In this document: positions 36,103 through 44,969 of the stretch, one piece after another
How the letters are laid out: each line of letters begins with the position of its first letter
Numbering within the stretch: position 1 is the stretch's first letter
Origin: Neoakkermansia glycaniphila
GTDB taxonomy: Bacteria; Verrucomicrobiota; Verrucomicrobiia; Verrucomicrobiales; Akkermansiaceae
DNA length: 64,000 bases
NCBI RefSeq assembly: GCF_001683795.1
Contig: NZ_LIGX01000001.1
Coordinates: forward strand, 62,001-126,000
Reading direction: 5' to 3'
Position numbers and translations under genes: made by a program
Notes under the pieces: model-generated
Database searches by the model: none
Seen by the model: only the letters and a program-made list of their open reading frames with translations
Told to the model about the DNA's origin: nothing

Positions 36103-38507
36103 TTCGGTTTCTTTTTGAGGGTCCACATCCAGCCGAGTGTGTTGTTTTTTTCGAGGACGTGGTAGTAGCCGTATTTCTGGCCGTCCGGGAGGAGGACGGG
36201 TTCGAGTTTCTGGGGCCGCGCACTGTCCGGCAGGGGGAGTTCTCCGCCATTCATCCACCATTGGCCGTTTTCGACGTAGACTTCGAAGGGTTTACGCCGT
36301 TCTCCGCCGCTGCTGCCGGTGTTGAGGGGCTGGAAGATGGGGGCGACGGGGTTGTCTTCTTTTTCGGTTTTGTCTGCGCCACCGCTTCCGCCGCTGTTTC
36401 CGGAAGAGGGTTGCTGGGCGGGGTCGAGGGCGGTGTCGCTGACGAGGGTTTGGTCTCGGAGGTCGGCGACGCGGTTGCGGTTGGTGTATTCATCGAAGTT
36501 GTAGGCGGCCCGAGTGCCGAGGGTGAGGGTGCAGTGTCCGGTTTTGAGGTCCCAGGAGACGTGTTGGACGGTGGTGTCCATGGTGTCCCACGGGGCGTAT
36601 CCGGAGCCGGTGATGCGGATGCGGTGGCCGGGGAGTTGCCAGGGGGTGGGCCAGAGGATGGGGCCGAGGCTGCCGTCGTACTGGAGGGCTCGCGTTTTGT
36701 CCCAGTAGTTGCGGATGAGGTCGGCCGGGATGTCGCTTTCGATTTCTTGCACTTTGTCGTGCGGGGTGAAGAAGATGCTTTCGTTTTCGCGGGCGGCGAG
36801 TTTGAGGGTGTAGATGCCGGGGGCGTAGGTGTGGGCGATTTGCTGTTGGGGTGCCCATTGCCGGGAGGCGGGGTGGACGGTGGCTGTGCCCTGGTTGATG
36901 CGGCCGGGGTCCATGGTGTAGGTGACGTGGCCGTCTCCCCAGAGGATGAAGCCGAGGGCGTCGAACCATTCGGTGGAGAGGGTGAGGAGGCCGCCTTCCG
37001 GTAGGTGGACGATGTAGTAGCGGTATTCGTATTTGCCGTGTTCTTTTTCTTCTTCCGGCGTCGAGTTTTGTTCCCATGCTTCGGGATCGGCGGCAGGGTC
37101 CCCGGAGGCGTCGCCGTAGTCGCCGCCGATGTAGCGTTTGTTGCCGGAGAGGTTGATGGCGATGACCCGGTAGGCGAGGGAGCGGGTGATGACTTTGCCG
37201 GCGCCGTCGGTGCCGTCGCCGCTGAAGAATTCGCGTACGCTGGCTTTGCGGGGGGCATCCGGGGTGCAGCAGACGCGTTGTTCGATGTTGGCGTAGCACC
37301 AGCGGATGCTGGGGAATTTGCGGGTGATGCTGCCGAGGATGAGTTCGTATTTCTGGCCGTCGATTTTGTAGTTGGCGGGCAGTATCCATGTTTCGACGCC
37401 GGTTTCGGGGTTTTCTTCGTGGAATTCGTCGGGCTGGCCTTCGTAGGTGATGTTGCACCATGTGGAGAATTTGACGTGGTCTTTGACCTGGGCGAGGAAG
37501 GGGAAGTGGTGTTTCCAGTATTTGTAGGCGGCCGTGTTTTTCGTCCATTCGTTTTCTTTGCCGTTGGGGTTGGCTTTCGGGAAGGGGATGCCTTTGAGTT
37601 CCATGACTTGGCGGGCGGCGGCGGCGGTGGCTGCATCCACGGGGCCGGAGGTTTCGGCCTTGCCGGGTTTGGAGAGTTCTTCGGCTTCTTCCTCTTCGCT
37701 CTTCTCCACAGTCTTTGTCCGAGTCACAGAGGGCAATGTGTAGACGAAGGCGTCCGGGACGTTGAGGTCGCCGCCTTCGGGGATGATTTTGACGATGGTT
37801 CCATCCGGGGCTTTGAGCGCAACCACCGGCGGCACAAGGTCGTGGCGGGGGGTGAGGTCGATGCCGCCCATGGCGCAGGTGCCGTAGGGGATGTCGATGA
37901 CGGGGAGGTCGAGGCTGTCTGCGATGACGAGGCGGGGGTGCGTGCCGCCGTAGTCCATCCAGGAGACGAGGCCGGGGCACCAGCGGGACATGGCTTCAAT
38001 CATCTGAGCGCAGGTGTTGGATCCGTTGGTGCCGATGGCTCCCGTGGTGCCTTTGGCGAGGATGTCGATGGTGGCGGGCATGTTCCGTGCGGGGCCTGCG
38101 GTGGCCTGGTCGAGGGCGGTGGCGAGGTCGGCACAGGCGCGGGCGGTGGTGGCGGTTTGGCCGATCTGGAGGTGGCGGCCATCCGACCGGGAGGGGTCGG
38201 CAGGCGGAGGCTGGTAGATGGAGCGGCCGAGGAGGTCGTAGGGGTCGGTCATTTCGACGGCGTAGTGGATGCTGCCGGCGGAGATTTTCGGCTGGGCTTT
38301 TTTGACGTATCCCAAAAAGACGAGGTCAGTACCCCGGTAGAGGCGTACCCAGTGGCCGTATTGCCATGGGACGGGGATGTCGGCGAGGTTATCCATCGCC
38401 CAGGCCATGCTGCAGGTTCCGGCGGCGAGGCTGGCGTAGGTGATGGTGCATTCGGTGAGTTTGTCCGGGCCAATGGCGGCGAGGTCGTAGCGGTGTTCGG
38501 TGGTCAT
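36099..38507 (-). CDS. Putative phage tail-tip/hub protein
   Basis: An 802-residue protein directly after the tape measure gene. The N-terminal 270 residues (CTITYASLAAGTCSMAWAM, GYVKKAQPKISAG, EMTDPYDLLGRSIY, RHDLVPPVVALKAPDG) have the beta-rich pattern of hub or baseplate proteins of the gp27/gp44 type. A charged K/E segment near residue 270-290 separates it from a long second half that ends in Pro/Gly-rich sequence. It is coupled by ATGA overlaps on both sides. The hub call is inferred mainly from position and general pattern. Confidence 0.6.
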   Translation of the reverse strand: MTTEHRYDLAAIGPDKLTECTITYASLAAGTCSMAWAMDNLADIPVPWQYGHWVRLYRGTDLVFLGYVKKAQPKISAGSIHYAVEMTDPYDLLGRSIYQPPPADPSRSDGRHLQIGQTATTARACADLATALDQATAGPARNMPATIDILAKGTTGAIGTNGSNTCAQMIEAMSRWCPGLVSWMDYGGTHPRLVIADSLDLPVIDIPYGTCAMGGIDLTPRHDLVPPVVALKAPDGTIVKIIPEGGDLNVPDAFVYTLPSVTRTKTVEKSEEEEAEELSKPGKAETSGPVDAATAAAARQVMELKGIPFPKANPNGKENEWTKNTAAYKYWKHHFPFLAQVKDHVKFSTWCNITYEGQPDEFHEENPETGVETWILPANYKIDGQKYELILGSITRKFPSIRWCYANIEQRVCCTPDAPRKASVREFFSGDGTDGAGKVITRSLAYRVIAINLSGNKRYIGGDYGDASGDPAADPEAWEQNSTPEEEKEHGKYEYRYYIVHLPEGGLLTLSTEWFDALGFILWGDGHVTYTMDPGRINQGTATVHPASRQWAPQQQIAHTYAPGIYTLKLAARENESIFFTPHDKVQEIESDIPADLIRNYWDKTRALQYDGSLGPILWPTPWQLPGHRIRITGSGYAPWDTMDTTVQHVSWDLKTGHCTLTLGTRAAYNFDEYTNRNRVADLRDQTLVSDTALDPAQQPSSGNSGGSGGADKTEKEDNPVAPIFQPLNTGSSGGERRKPFEVYVENGQWWMNGGELPLPDSARPQKLEPVLLPDGQKYGYYHVLEKNNTLGWMWTLKKKPK

Positions 38508-40654
38508 TTGGCGGTATAGGCTTGATTGTTTTTCGCGCGGATGCTTTCCATTTGGGCCCGAGCGGATGAAACTTGAAACCGGGTGTCCTGCAGGATGGAG
38601 GAAGCTTCACCATAAGAAGAGACGACAGTTTTCAGGAAGCCTCCAATCTGCTGGGCGGCGGCATCATGCGATTGCAGGAGGCGTTCGGCATTGTCAGCCA
38701 TGCGCTGGGCTTCCTGCGTGTCGAGGTAGCCGTCTGACAGGTCGTTGAGTGAGTCAGCTACCGCACGTTCGGCTTCCGATCCGGCCTCCACCTGTTGCTG
38801 CAGTCCCTTCAGGTGGGAGCTGTAGACTTCAGCCATGGCCTGGGAGCCGGATTCGTCGGCGAGGAGGTTGCGTTTCAGGATGGGGAGGGTTTCGATTTGG
38901 GCGATTTTCTGGTCGATTTCCGTGATTTTCGCTTCGTTGTCTTTTGCCCGCAGCTGGTAGCCGGCCATGCTGTTCATGTGTTCCAGGATTTTGGAGAGGG
39001 TGTCGTATTGCGTTTTGTCGAAGGTGCCGTTGTTGAGGAGCAGTTCGAGTTTCGAGCCCATTTCGGCGAGGGTTGCCTGCTGGCCGGACAAGTCTCCGGA
39101 GGAGGCGAGCCGCTGGAAGTCCGCCATGAGTTTCTGTGCATCTTTGCCGCTGTTGCCCAGTTTGGCGGCGTCGGCGGCGATTTCGTTCATGGCTTCGGCC
39201 TGTTTGGAGATTTCTTCCGCATCGATCCGTGCGGCATCCGCCAGGCCTTGCGTCGCCTCCTTGAGGATGTTGCGTTCCGAGGTGAGGGTGCCGACTGCTT
39301 CCTTGATGGCGAAATCATCAGCTGCCTTGGCTGCTACAGTTTGGTCGACTACCTGTCGGTTCCCTATGACCGCATCGGTTTCTGCCTGTTGTTTTTTCTT
39401 AATGGCATCAACTGTTTTGTTTTTTTCCTGAATCCGCCCCATCAGTTGATTGGCATTTGCGTATGCCTGCGTCTTCTTGCCTTGAATGTCTTCTTTAGCT
39501 TTGATATACGATTCGTAATTTCCACCGCGGCCTTCCGCCTTGTACCATGCGTCCGATCTTTTGATGGCATCTTCAAATTTTTTGGCCTCGGCCCGGCCCA
39601 GTTCCGCTTCACGCCTTACCTGATAGCGGTCCATGACTCCGATGGAGCCTTCTGCCAATGCCTTTTCTCTGGTTAGAGCATAGGCTTCATTTTTCTTCTG
39701 GTTTATTTCATGTTGTTTTCTCTGTTCAGGGGTGAGTGCTCCGGCTTTGCCTTGATCCAAACGTTCGGATTCCTGATTCAAGTCTTTGATCGTTTCAGCA
39801 GTTTTTTTCGATTGTTCCCGCAGATTGTCCAATTCTGTATTGGCCTCTGCCAACTCCGACGCGTGTTTCGCCTGTAGTTCTTCATCTTCCAGTTTTCGCG
39901 TTTCCTGTAGATGTTCAAAGGCCGTGATTTCACCTCGGTCACGTCTGTTATCCAGTTCGTATTTTTTTGCTTGCATGCCCAAGCCTTTGATTTCGGCTTC
40001 GACGGCAGCACGCGCTCTCGTGATTTCCAACTGTTTCTGCAATTCAGCCGTTTGGGATTGATATGAGTTCATCAACGAATCCCACCGTTCTTGTCGTTCC
40101 TGTTGTTCGTTCAGTAGTCTGTTTTTTTCAATCAGATCATTCAATTCTTTTTGAAGGTCTTTAGCTTTGTCAATGGAAGCTTCCAAATCTTTGTTTTTCT
40201 GTGCGATTGCTTCACGCTGGCTTTTGGTAAAAAAATCATACATTCCGCGCAGGAGAGAATAAGCTAAGCCCAACTGTCCCAATTTGCCCAGCAGCCCTCG
40301 AGCTAACCCCATGACTGTATTGAATCCAGATGCCATACGTCCAACAGCACCTGTTGAGGTCTGTATGATATTGGGAGCTTTTCCGAAACCCGAGACGATG
40401 TCGGTTGCAGCAGTTTTTCCTTTCCTTCCTGCATCGGTGATTGTATCTCCCAGTGTTTTGGCCTCCTTGGCTGCGTCTCCTGCCGCTTTGCCGGCAGCCT
40501 CCAGCTCATCGGCAAAATTCATGTCGGTGATGGTTTCATTGCCGATGCCGGCGGCGGCGGCCTGTGTTTGTCGGAGGGCGGCCTGTGCCTGGTTGGTGCC
40601 GGTGGGGTCGTAGGCGGAGGCGATGGTGATTTTGATGTTCGGGTCGGTGGACAT
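38504..40654 (-). CDS. Phage tail tape measure protein
   Basis: This 716-residue, highly helical protein has long coiled-coil regions rich in K, E, Q and A (about 110-420 and 480-700) and a Gly-rich hydrophobic segment near residue 80-115 (MASGFNTVMGLARGLLGKLG). It carries no enzymatic motif that I can see. Placement between tail tube and tail-tip genes and the composition identify the ruler that sets tail length. The predicted tail is short to medium for a siphovirus. Confidence 0.85.
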   Translation of the reverse strand: MSTDPNIKITIASAYDPTGTNQAQAALRQTQAAAAGIGNETITDMNFADELEAAGKAAGDAAKEAKTLGDTITDAGRKGKTAATDIVSGFGKAPNIIQTSTGAVGRMASGFNTVMGLARGLLGKLGQLGLAYSLLRGMYDFFTKSQREAIAQKNKDLEASIDKAKDLQKELNDLIEKNRLLNEQQERQERWDSLMNSYQSQTAELQKQLEITRARAAVEAEIKGLGMQAKKYELDNRRDRGEITAFEHLQETRKLEDEELQAKHASELAEANTELDNLREQSKKTAETIKDLNQESERLDQGKAGALTPEQRKQHEINQKKNEAYALTREKALAEGSIGVMDRYQVRREAELGRAEAKKFEDAIKRSDAWYKAEGRGGNYESYIKAKEDIQGKKTQAYANANQLMGRIQEKNKTVDAIKKKQQAETDAVIGNRQVVDQTVAAKAADDFAIKEAVGTLTSERNILKEATQGLADAARIDAEEISKQAEAMNEIAADAAKLGNSGKDAQKLMADFQRLASSGDLSGQQATLAEMGSKLELLLNNGTFDKTQYDTLSKILEHMNSMAGYQLRAKDNEAKITEIDQKIAQIETLPILKRNLLADESGSQAMAEVYSSHLKGLQQQVEAGSEAERAVADSLNDLSDGYLDTQEAQRMADNAERLLQSHDAAAQQIGGFLKTVVSSYGEASSILQDTRFQVSSARAQMESIRAKNNQAYTAK

Positions 40655-40666
40655 GGCGGGGGACGA

Positions 40667-41152
40667 TTATATGATGGTGCGGTGCGTGAGGAGGAAGGCG
40701 TATTCGACGGCGATCCAGGCGCCGCAGGTTTGGCCGTAGCGGCGGCGGATGCCGGCGTATTGGTCGGAGGAGATGGGGAGGGCACGGCAGCGCTGGACGG
40801 TGGCCTGCCAGCGTTCGGAGGAGATGGGGATGCCTTCGTGCCAGCCGTAGCGGTAGAGGGCGTGGCCGGTTTGGCTGGTGTTGAGGAGGTGTTCGCGGTC
40901 GTGGGCGTATAGTTCGGCCTGGGCCCGGGTGGGGTAGGAGCGCAGGACGGTGAAGCCGAAGGTTTTGGTGGCGTTGCCGCGGCCCTGGTGGTGCTGCCAG
41001 GGGGAGGCGATGATGTCGTCTGTCTGGATGGAGGTTTGCCAGTCGTTGGTTTCGGGGCCGGGCATGATGTCTCCAAGGCTGCAGCAGGGGATGGTTGTTT
41101 CCTGGCCGCCGAGGAGGGTGACGAAGTCGAAGGTGAAGAGGGCGGTTTGCAT
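40667..41152 (-). CDS. Phage protein of unknown function before the tape measure gene
   Basis: A 161-residue protein with a C-terminus rich in aromatic residues (CGAWIAVEYAFLLTHRTII). It occupies the place where many siphophages have a tail assembly chaperone, but I see no frameshift site and no chaperone similarity. Its RSYPTRAQAELYAHDREHL segment is helical. It starts 12 bases after the fibre-like gene. Confidence 0.6.
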   Translation of the reverse strand: MQTALFTFDFVTLLGGQETTIPCCSLGDIMPGPETNDWQTSIQTDDIIASPWQHHQGRGNATKTFGFTVLRSYPTRAQAELYAHDREHLLNTSQTGHALYRYGWHEGIPISSERWQATVQRCRALPISSDQYAGIRRRYGQTCGAWIAVEYAFLLTHRTII

Positions 41153-41164
41153 GGCAGAGCGGGG

Positions 41165-42328
41165 TCAGGGGGTGCGGAGGCGGTTGAGGCGGTCTGCACA
41201 GGCGGCGGCGAGAGGGTCGACATCCATCCATGCGCGCTGGAGGGTGTAGGTGCCGTTCGCTTGCGGGGCGATGAATTCGCTCAATTGGTTGATGAAGCCG
41301 AAGGCGAGTGTGGAGTCTTCCGTGTAGATGTCGCAGGCGTCGTCGGTGTCGTAGGTGTAGGTGTAGCCGTCCTGATCCAGCTGGGCCCGTACCAGTGAGG
41401 AGACTGTGCCGGGGGAGTAGACGTCCGGGAATTTGGTCCAGCGGAGCCGCCAGTAGTTGCGGCGGACGGTGGAGGCAGTAGTTCCGCCGCCGTTGGAGAT
41501 GTGTTCGCGCAGGGCTGTGTAGAGGGAGACGGTTTGCAGGGCGTAGCTGCTGCCGGGGGAGGTGGATTTGTAGCTGTCGAGTGTCGCGAGGAGAGGTTGC
41601 TGCAGGGTGGGTGTGTCGGTGTAGACGATGAGGTTGCACCCGGATGCGGCGAGCCAGTCGTATTCATAGCCGCAGGAGGTGCAGGCGGAGTCGAGGTCGT
41701 CGCGGTAGTAGGGGCCTGAGGGCGGGTTGGTCCAGAGGATTTTGACGGCGTAGCTGGGGCCGGTGGCGGCGGCGTTCCATTTGGTACGGTCGGCAGCAGA
41801 GACGTGGGTGGCACCGCTGTTGGCGTGTGCGTTGTAGGTGGCCCAGGGGACGAGGCCGGAGATGGAGGGCGAGTCGCCTTTGAGGCTGGCCAGCCATTGG
41901 TCGCGGGTGCCTTTGTAGCCCTGGGCGACGGCGATTTCGTAGGCGTCTTTGCCATTGGTGCCGTTGCGCCCGGTGCCGATTTCGACGTGGATGGCCATGG
42001 TGGTGCCGAGGTCAAGGTCGAAGAAGACGGAGGTGGAGGTTTCGGGAGGCGGCAGGAGTGAGGGCTGGACTTCGAGGAGGCCGCGGACGGCAGGTACGCC
42101 TGCGATGCGGATTTCGTAGGTGTGGAGGCCTGCGGGGAGGCCGGGGTAGCTGAGGTTTTCGGTGTCCGGCGGCATGGTGATGATGCCGCCGCCCGCGGTG
42201 GAGTCGAGCTGGACGGCTCCGGTGAGCATGCCCGGGGATTGCACGATGGTGTCGCCATCCCGGAACTGGAAGTAGAAGACGCCGCGGATGCCTGCTGTGG
42301 TTTTGAGGTGTTTTTCGGTTGCGATCAT
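41165..42328 (-). CDS. Phage fibre-like protein with collagen-type segment
   Basis: The N-terminal domain (residues about 1-105; ATEKHLKTTAGIRGVFYFQF) matches in pattern the start of the 676-residue protein at 44966-46996, so both are likely attached to the same virion site. Residues near 120-160 show Gly-rich collagen-like spacing (GTGRNGTNGKDA) and a typical fibre connector (GATHVSAADRTKWNAAA). The variable C-terminal part would bind a receptor. The start at 42328 (ATG) is chosen because the frame upstream enters a strong intergenic hairpin. Confidence 0.7.
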   Translation of the reverse strand: MIATEKHLKTTAGIRGVFYFQFRDGDTIVQSPGMLTGAVQLDSTAGGGIITMPPDTENLSYPGLPAGLHTYEIRIAGVPAVRGLLEVQPSLLPPPETSTSVFFDLDLGTTMAIHVEIGTGRNGTNGKDAYEIAVAQGYKGTRDQWLASLKGDSPSISGLVPWATYNAHANSGATHVSAADRTKWNAAATGPSYAVKILWTNPPSGPYYRDDLDSACTSCGYEYDWLAASGCNLIVYTDTPTLQQPLLATLDSYKSTSPGSSYALQTVSLYTALREHISNGGGTTASTVRRNYWRLRWTKFPDVYSPGTVSSLVRAQLDQDGYTYTYDTDDACDIYTEDSTLAFGFINQLSEFIAPQANGTYTLQRAWMDVDPLAAACADRLNRLRTP

Positions 42329-42344
42329 GGCGATGGAGATGGTT

Positions 42345-42381
42345 CGCACCGGGCATGTACGGTGGAGGCATGCCCGGTGCG
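42345..42381. repeat. Intergenic hairpin in the late operon (GTGCATG family)
   Basis: CGCACCGGGCATG (42345-42357) pairs perfectly with CATGCCCGGTGCG (42369-42381) around an 11-base loop. No T run follows. The loop contains TACGGTGGAGG, similar to the hairpins at 48868 and 57760. Confidence 0.75.
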
Positions 42382-42386
42382 CGGGG

Positions 42387-43001
42387 TTAGGCGGAGGCGG
42401 CGATGGCCTGGACGTTGGCGAAGGTGATGGTGGCCATTTCGACGCCGGGATCGACGAGGAATTCGAATTCGGGTTTGATGAAGTCGGAGGTGAAGGAGGG
42501 GGCCGTTTTGAGTTTGAGGCGGCCGTAGCCGTAGAGTTCCTGCACTTTGTCGGTGCCGTCCTGCGAGCGTTTGATGACGATGCGCAGCCAGCCTTCGATG
42601 CAGTTGCTGCCGGCGTTGGCCAGGGGCATTTCTTCTCCGTCCTTGATGGGGGAGCCGAGGCCGAAGGCGAGCTGCAAAGCCTCCGGAGAGGTTTGGGATG
42701 TCGTGAAGGTGAAGCTGAAGGATTGGAGCATGGATTCCTTGTGTTTCATCCAGGCGCCGTTTTGCTGGCATTCTTCAATTTCGATCATTTTTTCTTCCGC
42801 TGCTGGCTGGAAGTTGGAGCCGCGGCCGATGTCGTGCCAGGCTTCGGGGGCGGTGGCGTAGTCGGGGCGGCTGGTGGCGGATACTTTTGCGCCGTCTACG
42901 GTGAGGGAGGCGGGGCAGAAGGAGATGGAGGAGGGGCCTAGGACGTCGTGCGAGACGACGCGGGCCGTGATTTTCGGGGTGATGACGGGAGGTGTAGACA
43001 T
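42387..43001 (-). CDS. Phage major tail tube protein
   Basis: The 204-residue protein is beta-rich with a central hydrophilic loop (EEKMIEIEECQQNGAWMKHKES) and ends with FEFLVDPGVEMATITFANV, a pattern of siphovirus tail tube proteins. Its place before the fibre-like and tape measure genes agrees. No sheath gene is next to it, which indicates a non-contractile tail. Confidence 0.7.
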   Translation of the reverse strand: MSTPPVITPKITARVVSHDVLGPSSISFCPASLTVDGAKVSATSRPDYATAPEAWHDIGRGSNFQPAAEEKMIEIEECQQNGAWMKHKESMLQSFSFTFTTSQTSPEALQLAFGLGSPIKDGEEMPLANAGSNCIEGWLRIVIKRSQDGTDKVQELYGYGRLKLKTAPSFTSDFIKPEFEFLVDPGVEMATITFANVQAIAASA

Positions 43002-43030
43002 GTTTTTAGTGAGTAGGTATGAGTGAATAA

Positions 43031-43237
43031 TTATCCGAGGATGCGGAGTTTGCCTGCCTGTTCCAGGGCGGCGGCCTTGGCGGAGGGTATGTCCACGATG
43101 GTGCCGCGGGCATGGTACATGCGGCCGATCAGCAGGGAGCGAGCGGTGATGGTGCAGCGCAAGGTTGTTGCTTCAACGGCGGGTTCCGCAGGCGTTTCGG
43201 CTTGGGGTTTGTCTGTGTTTTTTGGTGTTGTAGCCAT
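43031..43237 (-). CDS. Small phage protein of the tail region
   Basis: A 68-residue product with a Pro/Glu/Thr-rich start and a compact end (LLIGRMYHARGTIVDIPSAKAAALEQAGKLRILG). The second part resembles small phage proteins with a short beta hairpin followed by a helix, found near tail tube genes. The start at 43237 fits the sequence MATTPKN; the longer open frame is a shadow of the neighbour. Confidence 0.6.
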   Translation of the reverse strand: MATTPKNTDKPQAETPAEPAVEATTLRCTITARSLLIGRMYHARGTIVDIPSAKAAALEQAGKLRILG

Positions 43238-43254
43238 GTGTTTGTGTGGTTGGT

Positions 43255-43767
43255 TTAATCGAATGCGATGGTCGGGTGGATGATGCGGGCGGTGATGCTG
43301 ATGCCCCGGGTTTGCAGGAGGCGTTTGTCGCCCAGGACGACGGCGAGGTCGCCGTCTCCGGTGACGACCGGCGATCCGTAGGGGCGGTTGCTGATGTCCC
43401 ATGATTGGATGATGGAGATGACGGTGGCGGCAAGGCGGTCGGTGGCTTCGTCGGCCGTGATGCCGGTTGCGTCCATGCCGAGGCCTCTCCAGACGCCGCA
43501 GGAGATGACGTATTCACAGTCCAGGTAGGCCGCCCGGACGGTGGTGTCCCTGGTGGGGTTGGCCAGGTCCTGCGGGACGACGGCGACGAGTCCGGAGTAT
43601 TGCCGCACGATGGCGTCCAGTGCTTTGATCTGATCGGGGGAGGTCATGAGGTGTTCGTACACGTACGGCCGGATCGGTTCGTACATGCGGAGGCGGTCGA
43701 TGAGGGCCTTCCCGAATTCCCATCGGGGGGATGTCGGCAGCTGGGAGATGTCCGGAGCGGTGGGCAT
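43255..43767 (-). CDS. Putative tail terminator/neck protein
   Basis: This 170-residue protein lies between the head-completion genes and the tail tube. It contains ALIDRLRMYEPIRPYVYEHL and, in the second half, a beta-strand pattern (VVTGDGDLAVVLGDKRLLQTRGISITARI) as in gp37/tail-terminator-like proteins of Mu-like phages. The assignment is by position and general pattern. Confidence 0.5.
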   Translation of the reverse strand: MPTAPDISQLPTSPRWEFGKALIDRLRMYEPIRPYVYEHLMTSPDQIKALDAIVRQYSGLVAVVPQDLANPTRDTTVRAAYLDCEYVISCGVWRGLGMDATGITADEATDRLAATVISIIQSWDISNRPYGSPVVTGDGDLAVVLGDKRLLQTRGISITARIIHPTIAFD

Positions 43768-43773
43768 GGCGGG

Positions 43774-43908
43774 TCAGAGGTTGTAGGCGGCGGTGATGCC
43801 GGCGGCGATGATCCAGCCGAGCCAGCCCAGGATGCGTTGCCAGTGCGGGCGGCGGGTGTCTTTGGCGATTTCTTCGAGCGTTGTTTCTGCTTTGTCCGTG
43901 ATGTTCAT
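43774..43908 (-). CDS. 44-residue single-helix membrane protein of the phage
   Basis: The product has a short hydrophilic start (MNITDKAETTLEEIAKDTRR) and one membrane helix (RILGWLGWIIAAGITAAYNL). Its ATG overlaps the stop of the 210-residue gene (ATGA), and it ends 6 bases before the next gene, so it is probably translated. It is far from the lysis module; function unknown. Confidence 0.6.
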   Translation of the reverse strand: MNITDKAETTLEEIAKDTRRPHWQRILGWLGWIIAAGITAAYNL

Positions 43909-44537
43909 GGTTGGATGGTGTTTCTGTGGTTGATGGCGCGGGTGTAGGAGACGACGGCCGATCGCGCCGCGTCGGTCATCTCTGCGTCGGTGGGCATGAC
44001 CTGCGGTTTCGGCTTGATGGTGGCCGATCGCAGGAGGCATGCCAGGGGGACGATTTTGTGTTTCAGCCCGTCTTTGCCTTTCCGTTTGCGCTCATGGACC
44101 CAGTACATGACGGGAGCTTTGCCGGTTTGCGAGGGCAGGACGACGATTTCGTCGTCGGGGATGCCGAGTTCATCCAGGCTTTTGCGGCGAAGGGGAGAGT
44201 CGGAGAAAGGTACCAGGAGGGATTGGATCGGACGACCCGTGACGCGGGAGGTGCGGCCGCTGGGGAGGACGGTTCCGCCCAGCCACTGCAGGCGCACGCC
44301 TTTCTGCCCGATGGAGATGGTGGCGGTGCAGCCTTCCACTGCCGGCTGGCCAATGGATTTGATGGCGCCATGCCACCAGTACCGAGATTTCGTGGCCTCT
44401 TTCATCCCCATGAAATGATCGACGACCTGCTGCCGGACACCCAGGGCAGCGGAGCGGCTGATTTCGGCGAGGTCGGCCTGCCCCAACCCTGTGGTGGGGA
44501 CGATGACGGTTTGCAGTTTGGCGGATATTTTGATCAT
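43905..44537 (-). CDS. Putative phage head-tail joining (virion morphogenesis) protein
   Basis: A 210-residue basic protein: LGVRQQVVDHFMGMKEATKSRYWW in the N-terminal third and a beta-rich middle (CTATISIGQKGVRLQWLGGTV). The size and the helix-then-beta layout are like phage virion morphogenesis (gpG/HK97 gp10-type) proteins that sit between connector and tail genes. It overlaps the 44-residue gene by 4 bases. Confidence 0.5.
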   Translation of the reverse strand: MIKISAKLQTVIVPTTGLGQADLAEISRSAALGVRQQVVDHFMGMKEATKSRYWWHGAIKSIGQPAVEGCTATISIGQKGVRLQWLGGTVLPSGRTSRVTGRPIQSLLVPFSDSPLRRKSLDELGIPDDEIVVLPSQTGKAPVMYWVHERKRKGKDGLKHKIVPLACLLRSATIKPKPQVMPTDAEMTDAARSAVVSYTRAINHRNTIQP

Positions 44538-44546
44538 GGCGGTAAA

Positions 44547-44969
44547 TCAAGCATCCGCGACCCAGTACGAGGCAGCGGTAAGAATATCGAAGAAGTGGAG
44601 CATGTAGGGATCGGGATAGGTCTGAGTGATGGGTGGAGCGGTGGCGCCGTCATCCCAGCGGCGGTCAATGGTTAGGGTGAGGTGAGGGATGACGATGGGC
44701 GCGGCATTGAGGCCATCCTCTGCTGCCGGTGGTTCGGCGGTTTCTCCCCGCCGGGCGATGATGAGAGTGGCGGCCCAGCCTCCGGGGTCGAGGGTGGAGA
44801 TGGTGTCGACCGCTCCATGCCAGATGGTGAGGAGGTCGGGCGGCAGGTCACGGGCTATGATGTCGCGTGGCAGGAGTGTGCGGCCATCCGGCAATGTAAT
44901 GCCTGCGGCGGTGAGGGTGGAGGAGTCCCAGTCGGCTGGGCAACAGGTGATTTGAAGCTGAGGGATCAT
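44547..44969 (-). CDS. Phage protein of unknown function
   Basis: The 140-residue product starts at an ATG overlapping the stop of the large fibre-like gene. The middle is DIIARDLPPDLLTIWHGAVDTISTLD and the end DPYMLHFFDILTAASYWVADA. The acidic composition and the position among connector genes suggest a structural or chaperone role. I recognise no family. Confidence 0.55.
   Translation of the reverse strand: MIPQLQITCCPADWDSSTLTAAGITLPDGRTLLPRDIIARDLPPDLLTIWHGAVDTISTLDPGGWAATLIIARRGETAEPPAAEDGLNAAPIVIPHLTLTIDRRWDDGATAPPITQTYPDPYMLHFFDILTAASYWVADA

Noticed and set aside
37005-38519. 504-codon plus-strand Gly/Val-rich frame
   Set aside because: Antisense to the tail-tip gene; composition is a shadow of its codon bias.
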